Positions 7,827-16,229 of a DNA stretch of 64,000 bases are shown piece by piece (positions within the stretch are counted from its first letter, which is position 1; every line of letters starts with the position of its first letter). The notes beneath the pieces were generated by a model. The model had not been told where the DNA came from. It did no database searches and saw only the letters and a list, made by a program, of their open reading frames with translations. Position numbers and translations under genes: made by a program. Origin of the DNA: Neoroseomonas marina. GTDB taxonomy: Bacteria; Pseudomonadota; Alphaproteobacteria; Acetobacterales; Acetobacteraceae. Location: assembly GCF_012927745.1 (NCBI RefSeq), contig NZ_JABBKX010000005.1:62001-126000 (forward strand), written 5' to 3'.

Positions 7827-8804
7827 ATGTCCTGGGCGCTGCGCCGGCGGATCCTGCTGGCGGGAATGATCCCTGCATCGCTGACGGCGCGCGCCGCGAT
7901 TGCCCAGGCTTGGCCTGCGCAGCCGATCCGGCTCGTCGTGCCCTTCGCCCCCGGCGGCACGACGGATCTGGTCGCGCGCCTGGTCGCGGCCGGGCTGCAG
8001 GACCGCCTCGGCGTCTCCGTCATCGTCGAGAACCGCGCCGGGGCCGGTGCGACCGTGGGCACCGACATCGTCGCCCGCTCCACCCCCGATGGATACACGC
8101 TCGTGATGTCGAACATCGCGAGCCATGCGATCAGCCCGTCGGTCTACGGCGGGCGCGTGCGATACGACGCCGTCACCGACTTCAGCCACATCGCCCTCGT
8201 CATCACCAACCCCACCGTCTGGGTGGCCAACCCGCGCTCGGGCATCCGCACGCTGCAGGATGCGGCGGCGCGCGCGAAGGGGCCCTCAGGGCTCGACGTC
8301 GCGACCTCGGGTGCCGGGTCCTCGAACCACCTGATGGTGGTCCGCATGGGCCAGCTGATCGGCAAGGAGCTGAACCACATCCCGTTCCGCGGCGCGGGGC
8401 CCGCCATGCAGGCGGTGATCGCCGGCCAGGTGCCGATGATGTCGGACAGCCTGCCGTCCGCCGCATCGCATATCCGGCAGGGATCGGTCACCGCGGTCGC
8501 CATGGCGTCGGCGCAGCGGCATCCGGCCTTCCCGGACGTCCCGACCTTCCGCGAGCAGGGCTTCGACCTCGCGAGCGATTCCTGGTTCGGGCTCTCGGCC
8601 CCCGCGGGGACGCCGGCGCCGATCGTGCAGCGCATCCATCGGGAAACCATGGCCTTCCTGGCCGTGCCCGAGACCCGGGCGCGCTTCTCCGAACTGGGCG
8701 GAACGCCGGGCGACCTCACGCCCGAAGGTTACGCAGATTTCGTAAGACGGGAGGTGGCCGCCTGGGCACCTCTGGTGCAGGCTTCCGGCGCGACGCCGGA
8801 CTGA
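7827..8804 (+). CDS. Bug/TctC-family tripartite tricarboxylate transporter receptor
   Basis: This 325-aa periplasmic binding protein carries a signal peptide ending ARAAIAQA, then the Bug hallmarks PIRLVVPFAPGGTTD and a second ligand loop in PDGYTLVMS. Strong GAGGGAGGCGGA before the ATG at 7827 sets the start. It is followed by tctB and tctA, so the whole tripartite importer is present. Bug proteins bind carboxylates, amino acids or nicotinate-like compounds. Its position opposite an amidohydrolase operon suggests it imports the substrate of those enzymes. Confidence 0.9.
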   Translation: MSWALRRRILLAGMIPASLTARAAIAQAWPAQPIRLVVPFAPGGTTDLVARLVAAGLQDRLGVSVIVENRAGAGATVGTDIVARSTPDGYTLVMSNIASHAISPSVYGGRVRYDAVTDFSHIALVITNPTVWVANPRSGIRTLQDAAARAKGPSGLDVATSGAGSSNHLMVVRMGQLIGKELNHIPFRGAGPAMQAVIAGQVPMMSDSLPSAASHIRQGSVTAVAMASAQRHPAFPDVPTFREQGFDLASDSWFGLSAPAGTPAPIVQRIHRETMAFLAVPETRARFSELGGTPGDLTPEGYADFVRREVAAWAPLVQASGATPD

Positions 8805-8847
8805 CGGCTCTTTTTTCGACAACTTCATCGTGGGTGGACCAACGGGG

Positions 8848-9444
8848 ATGAAGATCAACACGAAGGACCTGCTTTCCGCAGCGCTCCTGATCAGCCTGGC
8901 CCTCATCGGGCTCTGGCTCAACACCGACCACACCATGGGCTCCGCGCGCCGCATGGGACCGGGCTACATGCCCTGGTTGTCCTTCATGCTGCAGCTCGGA
9001 CTGGGTTGCATCGTGCTGGGCTTCTCGTTGTTCAACGGGCCCGACCCTCTCGAGAAGTGGACGGCGGCCGAGATCGGCTTCCTGATCGCGGGCGGCGTGG
9101 TCGGCATGGCCGCGGGCATCGCGGCGTCGCATGTGCCGGGCTGGGTCTCCGCGGGCTGGAACCCTCTGGGCATCGGCATGTTCGTGGGCTGCATGGTCCC
9201 GGCCATCGTGAAGTCCTGGCGCCCGCTCTTCCTCATCAGCGCAGCCTTCGCGCTGTTCGGCCTGGTGCTGGAGCCGCTGGGGCTGATGGCCGCGATCGCG
9301 CTGTCGGTCATCCTGTCGGCCTTCGCGGACGACACGCACAAGCCGGTCGGCGTGGTCGGGCTTGTGGTCTTCCTCTGCGTGCTGTGCTGGGCCGTCTTCA
9401 TCTACGAGCTCGACATCCGCGTGCCGGTCTGGCCGCAGTTCTGA
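8848..9444 (+). CDS. TctB-family small membrane subunit of tripartite tricarboxylate transporter
   Basis: The 198-aa protein has about five hydrophobic segments and the TctB hallmark RRMGPGYMPW after the first span. It is the small, poorly conserved membrane subunit that works with TctA. I start at the ATG at 8848 (MKINTKDLLS). The in-frame GTG at 8830 has no ribosome binding site. It lies 43 bases after tctC and 19 bases before tctA, within one operon. Confidence 0.85.
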   Translation: MKINTKDLLSAALLISLALIGLWLNTDHTMGSARRMGPGYMPWLSFMLQLGLGCIVLGFSLFNGPDPLEKWTAAEIGFLIAGGVVGMAAGIAASHVPGWVSAGWNPLGIGMFVGCMVPAIVKSWRPLFLISAAFALFGLVLEPLGLMAAIALSVILSAFADDTHKPVGVVGLVVFLCVLCWAVFIYELDIRVPVWPQF

Positions 9445-9463
9445 GACCGGGGGGGAACGCTCA

Positions 9464-10969
9464 ATGGATCTCGTCACGAATCTGGCGCACGGCTTCGGCG
9501 TAGCGCTGACACTCAACAACCTCTTGTTCTGCCTCATCGGCTGCGTCATCGGCACGGCGATCGGCGTGCTGCCGGGCATCGGCCCGGTGGCGACCATCTC
9601 CCTGCTGCTGCCGATCACCTTCGGCCAGCCGGCCACCACCGCCATCATCATGCTCGCCGGCATCTACTACGGCGCGCAGTACGGCGGTTCGACCACGGCC
9701 ATCCTGCTGAACTTGCCAGGTGAGGTCAGTTCGGTCGTCACGACGCTCGAGGGCTACAAGATGGCCCGGCGCGGGCGCGCCGGCGCGGCGCTGACGATCG
9801 CCGCCCTCGGCTCGTTCTTCGCCGGCACCGTCTCGACGCTGCTCGTCGCCGCCTCGGGCCCGCTGCTGACGCAGGTCGCGCTGTCCTTCGGCCCGGCCGA
9901 CTACTTCTCCCTGATGCTGCTCGGCCTCGTCATCTCCGCCGTGCTCGCGCAGGGCTCGGTGGTGAAGTCGATCGGCATGGTGGTGTTCGGCGTCTCGCTC
10001 GGCATGGTCGGCACGGACGTGCAGACGGGCCAGCAGCGCTTCACCTTCGGCATCCCGGAACTGTCGGACGGCGTCGGCTTCGTCTCGATCGCCATGGGCA
10101 TGTTCGGCATCGCCGAGATCATCCTGAACCTCGAGCGCCCGGAAGCGCGTTCGGTGATGTCGGGCAAGGTCGGCTCGCTGATGATGACGCGCGAGGAGTT
10201 CAAGCGCGCGACCCCGGCCGTGCTGCGCGGCACCGTGGTCGGCTCGCTCCTCGGCATCCTGCCGGGCGGCGGCGCCGCCCTCGCCTCCTTCGGTTCCTAC
10301 ATGATGGAGCGGAAGGTCTCGAAGGGCCGCCACGAGTTCGGCACCGGCGCCATCGAGGGCGTGGCGGGTCCGGAATCGGCGAACAACGCCGCCTCCCAGA
10401 CCTCGTTCATCCCGCTGCTGACGCTCGGCATCCCGGCCAACGCCGTGATGGCGCTGATGGTCGGCGCGCTGATCATCCAGGGCATCCAGCCCGGCCCGCG
10501 CATGGTGGAAGCCCAGCCGGACCTGTTCTGGGGCCTGATCGCGTCGATGTGGGTCGGCAACCTGATGCTGCTGGTCATCAACCTGCCGCTGATCGGCGTG
10601 TGGGTGAAGCTGCTGGCCGTGCCGTACCGCCACATGTACCCCTCGATCATGATCTTCTGCGCGATCGGCGTGTACTCGCTGCAGAACAACGTGTTCGACG
10701 TGTACCAGACGGTGTTCTTCGGCATCTTCGGCTACCTCTGCTCGAAGCTGCGGCTCGAGGCGGCGCCGATGCTGATCGGCTTCGTGCTCGGCCCGATGAT
10801 GGAGGAGCACCTGCGTCGCGCCATGCTGCTCTCGCGCGGCGACCCCATGGTGTTCATCGAGCGCCCGATCAGCGCCGGCATGCTGACCGTCGCTGCGATC
10901 GCCCTGGCCGCGATGCTCATGCCCAACATCCGCAAGGGCAAGGACGCGGCGCTGGCGGAAGGCGGGTGA
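9464..10969 (+). CDS. TctA-family large permease subunit of tripartite tricarboxylate transporter
   Basis: This 501-aa polytopic inner-membrane protein (about 10-12 spans) forms the transport channel. It has the family signatures GVLPGIGPVATIS near residue 35, YYGAQYGGSTTAILLN, the second inverted copy GILPGGGAALASF around residue 265, and EGVAGPESANNAA. The ATG at 9464 follows GGGGGGAA. The operon ends 33 bases downstream in a strong intrinsic terminator, so this is the last gene of the transporter. Confidence 0.93.
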   Translation: MDLVTNLAHGFGVALTLNNLLFCLIGCVIGTAIGVLPGIGPVATISLLLPITFGQPATTAIIMLAGIYYGAQYGGSTTAILLNLPGEVSSVVTTLEGYKMARRGRAGAALTIAALGSFFAGTVSTLLVAASGPLLTQVALSFGPADYFSLMLLGLVISAVLAQGSVVKSIGMVVFGVSLGMVGTDVQTGQQRFTFGIPELSDGVGFVSIAMGMFGIAEIILNLERPEARSVMSGKVGSLMMTREEFKRATPAVLRGTVVGSLLGILPGGGAALASFGSYMMERKVSKGRHEFGTGAIEGVAGPESANNAASQTSFIPLLTLGIPANAVMALMVGALIIQGIQPGPRMVEAQPDLFWGLIASMWVGNLMLLVINLPLIGVWVKLLAVPYRHMYPSIMIFCAIGVYSLQNNVFDVYQTVFFGIFGYLCSKLRLEAAPMLIGFVLGPMMEEHLRRAMLLSRGDPMVFIERPISAGMLTVAAIALAAMLMPNIRKGKDAALAEGG

Positions 10970-11002
10970 TGTTCGCCCCGACCGCTTAGGTCGGAGGATT
11001 GG

Positions 11003-11037
11003 GAAGGCGGGTTCCTCGGAGCCCGCCTTCTTTTTTT
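11003..11037 (+). terminator. Intrinsic terminator of the tctCBA operon
   Basis: A perfect 9-bp stem (GAAGGCGGG / CCCGCCTTC) encloses a 10-base loop and is followed at once by seven T residues (11031-11037). It is the clearest Rho-independent terminator in the window and lies 33 bases after the tctA stop. Confidence 0.92.
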
Positions 11038-11166
11038 GGCCTCAGACGCCGGCGCCGGCATGCGCCGGCTTGGCTTGCGCGCCGTGCACGGGTGCGCTGG
11101 CGGCGATGGGCGGTCCGGGCGCGGTCGCGCTTCGCGCTCCCGGCCCACGGCAAGGCCGCGGGCCGC
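11038..11166. repeat. Structured intergenic repeat, copy B
   Basis: This copy begins right after the T-run of the terminator. Hairpin I has arms GCCGGC at 11054-11059 and 11064-11069 with loop ATGC. Copies A and D have GCGCGC in both arms, so both sides have changed together and pairing is kept. The 30-base core is at 11117-11146 with loop TTC. It forms a tandem pair with copy C, with a period of 123 bases. Confidence 0.8.
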
Positions 11167-11177
11167 GGTGGTTTGGG

Positions 11178-11290
11178 GCCTCAGGGGCCGGCTTGGCTTG
11201 CGCGCCGTGCATGGGTGCGCCGGCGGCGATGGGCGGTCCGGGCGCGGTCGCGCTTCGCGCTCCCGGCCCACGGCAAGGCCGCGGGCCGCG
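11178..11290. repeat. Structured intergenic repeat, copy C (tandem with B)
   Basis: Bases 11188-11290 repeat 11065-11167 with only two differences, pointing to a recent tandem duplication. The left arm of hairpin I is missing here, while the 30-base core is intact at 11240-11269. The stretch 10970-11336 holds only the terminator and these two repeats. I see no gene in it. Confidence 0.8.
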
Positions 11291-11336
11291 CCCGGCTGAT
11301 GGGTTCAGGGTACCGACAGCGGCTGGGGGCGGTCGC

Positions 11337-11768
11337 TCAGGCCTTGGGCCGGGGCAGGCTGAACACGCCGCTGGCCCGGAGGACCGGCACGCCATCGGCC
11401 TCGAAGCGGCCTTCGACGAACATCAGCCGCGACGTCCGGCGCAGCAGCGACGGGCGGCATTCCAGCCAGGCGCCGAGCGGCGCCGGCGCCAGGTAGTCGG
11501 TCACCAGGCTCACCGTGACGAAATGCCCCGGGGTCCCGCCCTGCTCGCCCCCGCCGATGCCCAGCACGATATCCGCGAAGGTCGCCAGCATGCCGCCATG
11601 CGCGACCGCCTGGTTGTTGCAGTGGCGGCGTTCGAGGCGGATGCCGAAGACGGAACCGCCCTCACCCGGCCGCAGCCAGATCGGCCCGATCGGTTCCAGG
11701 AACGGCCCCCCGGCCCGGCGCGCAACGAACCCCTCGGGGATACCCAGCCCCGTTTCCATATCCGCCAC
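11337..11768 (-). CDS. PaaI-type hotdog thioesterase
   Basis: The 143-aa protein has the hotdog acyl-CoA thioesterase pattern CNNQAVAHGGMLATFAD (HGG with a downstream Asp), then strands with VTVSLVTDYLAPAP and the SRLMFVEGRF segment. Such enzymes hydrolyse acyl- or aryl-CoA esters in the cytoplasm. I start at the GTG at 11768 because GAGGAG is seven bases upstream. The GTG two codons earlier (11774) lies only one base after that GAGGAG. It is a single-gene unit and the substrate is unknown. Confidence 0.8.
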   Translation of the reverse strand: MADMETGLGIPEGFVARRAGGPFLEPIGPIWLRPGEGGSVFGIRLERRHCNNQAVAHGGMLATFADIVLGIGGGEQGGTPGHFVTVSLVTDYLAPAPLGAWLECRPSLLRRTSRLMFVEGRFEADGVPVLRASGVFSLPRPKA

Positions 11769-11898
11769 GCGCACACTCCTCGGGTGAATTCAGGCGGCAC
11801 GATCCTACAGCCCGGCCAAACTTGTGCCGAGATGCCTTCCCTTCGCCCTCTTTGCATCGCATAGGACAGGCCGTTCCCGACACGACCGCCGGACGGCC

Positions 11899-13320
11899 AT
11901 GACAGCGCACGAATCCATGATCCTCCCCGTGATCCTCTCGGGTGGCACCGGCACCCGCCTCTGGCCCCTGTCGCGCGAGGGCTATCCGAAGCAGTTCTGG
12001 CCGTTGGCCTCCGACCGCCCGATGCTGGCCGAAACCGCGGCGCGCGCCGAGGGGCCGGGCTTCCTGCCCCCGATGGCCGTGTGCAACGAAGCGCACCGAT
12101 TCCTCGTGGCCGAACAGCTGCGGGGCCGCAACGCGCGCATCGTTCTGGAGCCCGCCGGCCGCAACAGCGCCCCGGCGATCGCCGCCGCCGCCCTGTTGGC
12201 CGAGGAAGCCGGGCCGGAGACGGTCATGTGGATCATGGCCGCCGATTCCGCGATCGGCGACGTCCCGGCCCTGCATGTGGCACTCGCCGCCGCCGCTGCC
12301 GGCGCGCGGGCGGGCCGCATCGTCACCTTCGGCATGAAGCCCACCGCGCCCGAGACCGGCTACGGCTACATCGAGGCCGGCGCCGAGCTGCCGGGCCTGC
12401 CCGGCGTGCGGGACATCGCCCGCTTCGTCGAGAAGCCCGACGTCACCCGCGCGGCCGAGTTCATCGCGGACGGCAAGCACCTGTGGAACTCGGGCATGTT
12501 CGTCGCGACGGCCTCCGTGCTGATCGCGGAACTCGAGCGGCATGAGCCGGAGCTCCTCGCCGCCGTCCGCGCCGCGGTCGAAGGCGCCAAGCGCGACATG
12601 GATTTCGTCCGCCTCGCGCCCGACGCCTTCCTCGCCGCCCCGTCGATCAGCATCGACTATGCGGTGATGGAGCGGACCAAGCATGCCGCCGTCGTGCCGG
12701 CCGCGATCGGCTGGTCGGACATCGGTTCCTGGGCCGCGCTGTGGGACATCAGCCCCAAGGACAGGGCGGGCAATGCCGCGACGGGGCCGGTCGAGATCCT
12801 CGACAGCCGCAACTGCTACGTGCGCAGCGAAGGCATCCTGACCGGCGTGGTGGGCCTCGAGAACGCGGTCGTCGTCGTGACCGACGACGCGGTGCTCGCG
12901 ATGCATCGCGACCGCGCGCAGGACGTGAAGAAGCTGGTGGACCAGCTCAAGGCCAAGGGCATCCCGCAGGCGACCGAGCACCGCCGCGCCTATCGCCCCT
13001 GGGGCCATTACGAGGGCGTGGTGCGCGGCGAGCGCTTCCAGGTGAAGCGCATCCAGGTACGCCCGGGTGCGAAGCTGTCCCTGCAGAAGCACTTCCACCG
13101 CGCCGAGCATTGGGTGGTCGTCTCGGGCACCGCCATCGTGCGGCGCGACGACGAGGAGATCCTGCTGCGCGAGAACGAGAGCGTCTACCTGCCGCTCGGC
13201 TGCGTGCACCGCATGGAGAATCCGGGGATGATCCCGCTGGTGCTCATCGAGGTGCAGTCCGGCTCCTATCTCGGCGAGGACGACATCGTGCGCTTCGAGG
13301 ATACCTACGGCCGCGCGTAG
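11899..13320 (+). CDS. Mannose-1-phosphate guanylyltransferase / mannose-6-phosphate isomerase
   Basis: This 473-aa bifunctional enzyme makes GDP-mannose for exopolysaccharide or LPS. The N-terminal nucleotidyltransferase starts with LSGGTGTRLWPLSR and contains KQFWPL and FVEKPD. The C-terminal cupin (residues about 350-470) has RPWGHYE, SLQKHFHRAEHWVVVSG and the metal-binding pattern of type II phosphomannose isomerase. The usual family length is 470-480 aa. The ATG at 11899 is favoured, and a second ATG (MILPVIL) is seven codons later. No other polysaccharide gene is adjacent. Confidence 0.93.
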   Translation: MTAHESMILPVILSGGTGTRLWPLSREGYPKQFWPLASDRPMLAETAARAEGPGFLPPMAVCNEAHRFLVAEQLRGRNARIVLEPAGRNSAPAIAAAALLAEEAGPETVMWIMAADSAIGDVPALHVALAAAAAGARAGRIVTFGMKPTAPETGYGYIEAGAELPGLPGVRDIARFVEKPDVTRAAEFIADGKHLWNSGMFVATASVLIAELERHEPELLAAVRAAVEGAKRDMDFVRLAPDAFLAAPSISIDYAVMERTKHAAVVPAAIGWSDIGSWAALWDISPKDRAGNAATGPVEILDSRNCYVRSEGILTGVVGLENAVVVVTDDAVLAMHRDRAQDVKKLVDQLKAKGIPQATEHRRAYRPWGHYEGVVRGERFQVKRIQVRPGAKLSLQKHFHRAEHWVVVSGTAIVRRDDEEILLRENESVYLPLGCVHRMENPGMIPLVLIEVQSGSYLGEDDIVRFEDTYGRA

Positions 13321-13336
13321 CGCGGCCTGTCGTTTC

Positions 13337-13463
13337 GCCTCGATCGCCGGCGCGCGCGTCCGCGCGCTTGGCTTGCGCGCCATGGACTGGAACGCGGGGC
13401 ACCATGGTCGGTCCGGGCGCGGTCGCGCGGTGCGCTCCCGGCCCGGGGCTTCGCCTCGGGCCG
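13337..13463. repeat. Structured intergenic repeat, copy D
   Basis: Hairpin I has GCGCGC arms at 13352-13357 and 13362-13367 with loop GTCC, as in copy A, again followed by TTGGCT. The core is at 13415-13444 with GGT in the loop. The copy starts 17 bases after the guanylyltransferase stop. The rest of the 300-base gap up to 13620 has no gene I can support. Confidence 0.75.
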
Positions 13464-13620
13464 GCCTCGTTTCGTGTGTCAGGCGCCGGGGGCTGGGCCG
13501 CCGGGCTCCGGCCTTTCGAATCGTGGGGGGTTCGATGGCGTTCCTTGATGCGGCGCAAGGCGCCGAGGCGAAATTGGCGGATTATGGCCCCCGAAGCACC
13601 ACCGCCAGGAAAGGCCGGCC

Positions 13621-13884
13621 ATGAACCATCGCCACCGCAAGGTCCTCCATGCCCTCTTCGCGCACCCGGTCAGCGCCAACATCGACCCCAAGCTGGTCCA
13701 TGCGGTGTTCGAGGAACTCGGCGCCGAGGTCTCGCACAACGGCTCCGGCCGCGTTGCCGTGAAGCTCAACGGCAAGGCGCACGCCTTCCACGACACGCAC
13801 CACAGCCTGTCGAAGGAAGAAGTCGTTTCGATCCGCAACTTCCTCACCGAGGCAGGGGTCGACCCCGCCGCCTATCCGGCGTGA
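13621..13884 (+). CDS. HicA-like small RNA-binding-fold protein, no HicB neighbour
   Basis: The 87-aa protein looks like solitary HicA-type proteins. The N-terminus MNHRHRKVLHALFAHPV leads into VFEELGAEV, then a strand with GSGRVAVKLNG, then the His-containing AFHDTHHS, and a final helix SIRNFLTEAGVDP. HicA toxins are ribosome-independent mRNA interferases on a dsRBD fold, with the catalytic His after the third strand. No HicB antitoxin gene lies on either side, so it may be a domesticated RNA-binding protein. AGGAAAGG precedes the ATG. Confidence 0.75.
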   Translation: MNHRHRKVLHALFAHPVSANIDPKLVHAVFEELGAEVSHNGSGRVAVKLNGKAHAFHDTHHSLSKEEVVSIRNFLTEAGVDPAAYPA

Positions 13885-13892
13885 AATTCCCC

Positions 13893-13919
13893 GCGGCGGG
13901 TGGCTTGATCACCCGCCGC
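13893..13919 (+). terminator. Hairpin after the HicA-like gene
   Basis: A perfect 10-bp stem (GCGGCGGGTG / CACCCGCCGC) with a 7-base loop starts 9 bases after the stop codon. There is no T-run, so it could be a weak or Rho-assisted terminator or an mRNA-stabilising hairpin. Confidence 0.5.
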
Positions 13920-13987
13920 CTTCGCGCGGTATCCTCTCGCTCCAGGCGCCGCTCCCGCGGCAGCCACCGGGAGAGGACAACGCCCGC

Positions 13988-14974
13988 ATGACCCTTCACC
14001 GTCGCGCCCTGATGGGCGCCGCCGGCCTCGCCGCCATGGCCCCGCTCGCCGCCCGCGCGCAGTCACGCTGGCAGATGGCGACCGCCTATGCCGACGGGAA
14101 CCTGCACACCCGCAACATCCGCACCTTCCTGCAGGAGATCGAGCAGGCCTCGAACGGCCGGCTCGCCGTGCAGCTGCATTCCAACGGCGCGCTGCTCAAG
14201 ATGACGGAGATCAAGCGCGGCGTGCAGACCGGCCAGGTGCAGGCCGGCGAGATCCTGCTGACCGCGTATGCGAACGAGGATCCGATCTTCGACGCGGATG
14301 CGCTGCCGCAGCTCGTCACGAACTTCCCGCAGGCGAAGAAGCTGTCGGACCTGCAGAAGCCCTTCATCGAGGCGCGCTTCGCCCGCCAGGGCCTCACGCT
14401 GCTCTACATGGTGCCGTGGCCGCCGGCGGGGCTGTACGCGCAGCAGCCGGTCACCTCGCTCGAGCAGCTGCGCGGGTCGCGATTCCGCACCTACTCGCCG
14501 ATGACGAACCGCTTCGCGCAGCTGATCGGCGCGCAGCCGACGCTGGTGCAGTCCGCGGAACTCGCGCAGGCCTTCGCGACCGGCGTGGTGCAGGCGCAGG
14601 TCACCTCGGCCGCGACGGGCGTCGACACCCAGGCCTGGGACTACGCGCGGGTCTTCATTCCGCTCGGCTTCACGATGACGAAGAACGCGGTCTTCGTGTC
14701 GCGCCGCGCGCTGGAAGGCCTGCCGCGCGATCTGCAGGACGCGATCCGCGCCGCCGCGGTGCGGGCCGAGGCGCGCGGCTACGAACTCGCCGAGGCCGCG
14801 ACGCGCGAGACGGAAGCCACGCTCGGCCAGCGCGGCATGCAGGTGCTGCAGGCCTCGCAGCAGCTGCTGGACGATTGCGCCCGCGTCGGCCGGACCATGG
14901 CCGATGAGTGGGTGCAGCGGGCCGGCGATGACGGCAAGCGGCTGATCGACCAGTACCGCGCGGCGATCGCCTGA
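13988..14974 (+). CDS. TRAP transporter solute-binding protein (DctP family), first of two
   Basis: This 328-aa periplasmic receptor has a signal peptide with an early arginine pair (MTLHRRALMG... AARAQS). It carries DctP features such as EIKRGVQTGQVQAGE, the ligand-arginine region LRGSRFRTYSPMTN, and AFATGVVQAQVTSAATG. It is strongly similar along its length to the DctP at 15144. The two are tandem paralogues, and only the second sits next to the membrane genes. It probably feeds the same DctQ-DctM permease with a related ligand (an organic acid, unknown). Confidence 0.9.
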   Translation: MTLHRRALMGAAGLAAMAPLAARAQSRWQMATAYADGNLHTRNIRTFLQEIEQASNGRLAVQLHSNGALLKMTEIKRGVQTGQVQAGEILLTAYANEDPIFDADALPQLVTNFPQAKKLSDLQKPFIEARFARQGLTLLYMVPWPPAGLYAQQPVTSLEQLRGSRFRTYSPMTNRFAQLIGAQPTLVQSAELAQAFATGVVQAQVTSAATGVDTQAWDYARVFIPLGFTMTKNAVFVSRRALEGLPRDLQDAIRAAAVRAEARGYELAEAATRETEATLGQRGMQVLQASQQLLDDCARVGRTMADEWVQRAGDDGKRLIDQYRAAIA

Positions 14975-14993
14975 CGCGACGCGACGCGGCCGG

Positions 14994-15075
14994 CTGCGCG
15001 CCAGGCGCGCAGTCCGGGCCGGCATGGCCTAGCCGGCAGGCAGGTCGGGCGGGGCGGGGCGATGCCCCCCGCCCC
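14994..15075 (+). other. Hairpins between the two DctP genes
   Basis: Two strong inverted repeats occupy the 169-base gap. One is a 9-bp repeat around a single base (14994-15012). The other is GGGGCGGGG / CCCCGCCCC (15051-15059 with 15067-15075). Neither has a T-run. They could attenuate transcription or shield the upstream mRNA so the two receptors are made in different amounts. Confidence 0.5.
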
Positions 15076-15143
15076 TGCCCCCTTGCGCCGACCGCCCCCC
15101 GCTGCGGAAGATGCGTCGTCTAAGAACAACAGGGGGCTTCCGC

Positions 15144-16142
15144 ATGACCATCCTTCATCGCCGCGGGTTTCTCGCGGCTTCCGGCGGCCTTGCCGCCGCC
15201 GGCCTCGTCGCCGGCGAGAGCCGGGCCCAGACGCGCTGGCAGGTCGCCTCCGCCTATCCGGACGGCAACTTCCACACGCGGAACCTGCGCGCCTTCGTGG
15301 AAGCCGCGCAGGCGGCTTCGGGCGGGCGGCTGCAGATCCAGCTCCACACCAACGCCTCGCTGCTCAAGATGCCCGAGATCAAGCGCGGCGTGCAGACGGG
15401 CCAGGTGCAGATCGGCGAGATCCTGCTCTCGGCCTACGGCAACGAGGATCCCTTCTTCGAAGTCGACAGCGTGCCGATGCTGGTGACCAGCACCGCCATG
15501 GCCCGCAAGCTGGCGGAGCTGCAGAAGCCCTATGTCGAGGCGCGGCTGAACCGGCAGGGATTGTCGCTGCTCTACTGGGCGCCCTGGCCGCCCTCGGGGC
15601 TCTACACCAACGCCGCGGTCGACAGCGTGGAATCGTTGCGCGGGTCGAAGATGCGCACCTTCAATGCGCTGACGAACCGCTTCGCGACACTGTGCGGCGC
15701 GACGCCAACCCTCGTGCAGCAGGCCGAGGTGCCGCAGGCCTTCGCGACCGGCGTGGTGAATGCGATGGTGACCTCCGCCGCGACCGGCGTCGACGTCCAG
15801 GCGTGGGATTTCTGCCGCTTCTTCACGCCGATCGGCTTCACGCGGACGAAGAACGCGATCTTCGTCCGCCAGCGCGACCTTGCCGCGCTGCCGGCCGATG
15901 TGCAGGCCGCCGTGCGCAGCGCCGCCGCCGCGGCGGAAGAGCGCGGCTGGGCCATGTCCGATACGGAAGCGGTGAGCCAGCAGGCGACGCTCGCCCAGCG
16001 CGGCATGACCGTGCAGGACGCGTCGCCCACGCTGATGCAGGGGCTGATGCGCATCGGTGCAACACAGGCCGACGAATGGGTCGCGAAGGCGGGGGACGAG
16101 GGCAAGCGCCTGATCGACGCCTACCGCGCGGCCGTTGCATGA
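15144..16142 (+). CDS. TRAP transporter solute-binding protein (DctP family), second of two
   Basis: The 332-aa receptor has a signal peptide (MTILHRRGFLAASGG... GESRAQT) and shares block after block with its upstream neighbour: SAYPDGNFHTRNLR, EIKRGVQTGQVQIGEILLSAYGNEDP, WAPWPPSGLYT, AFATGVVNAMVTSAATG. The ATG at 15144 follows AGGGGG. An in-frame extension upstream has no ribosome binding site. It leads the DctQ-DctM genes after 87 bases and is the likely cognate receptor. The ligand is not evident. Confidence 0.92.
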   Translation: MTILHRRGFLAASGGLAAAGLVAGESRAQTRWQVASAYPDGNFHTRNLRAFVEAAQAASGGRLQIQLHTNASLLKMPEIKRGVQTGQVQIGEILLSAYGNEDPFFEVDSVPMLVTSTAMARKLAELQKPYVEARLNRQGLSLLYWAPWPPSGLYTNAAVDSVESLRGSKMRTFNALTNRFATLCGATPTLVQQAEVPQAFATGVVNAMVTSAATGVDVQAWDFCRFFTPIGFTRTKNAIFVRQRDLAALPADVQAAVRSAAAAAEERGWAMSDTEAVSQQATLAQRGMTVQDASPTLMQGLMRIGATQADEWVAKAGDEGKRLIDAYRAAVA

Positions 16143-16229
16143 TCCTCCGGGGGGCGTCGCGTCCCCCGGACCCAACTGGACGGAAGCACCAGACATGATC
16201 GAACCGCCCTGCCCGCGGCGCGCGCCAGC

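Noticed and set aside
9461-10810. 449-codon minus-strand frame opposite tctA
   Set aside because: Rich in Arg, His and Asp with no motif; shadow of the TctA coding strand.
11038-11290. CRISPR-like array in the tandem repeats
   Set aside because: Only two long units of 123-base period, no short repeat-spacer pattern and no cas genes.
11036-11864. Arginine-rich ORFs over repeats B and C
   Set aside because: They are translations of the structured repeat and its duplication, with no family match and no ribosome binding site.
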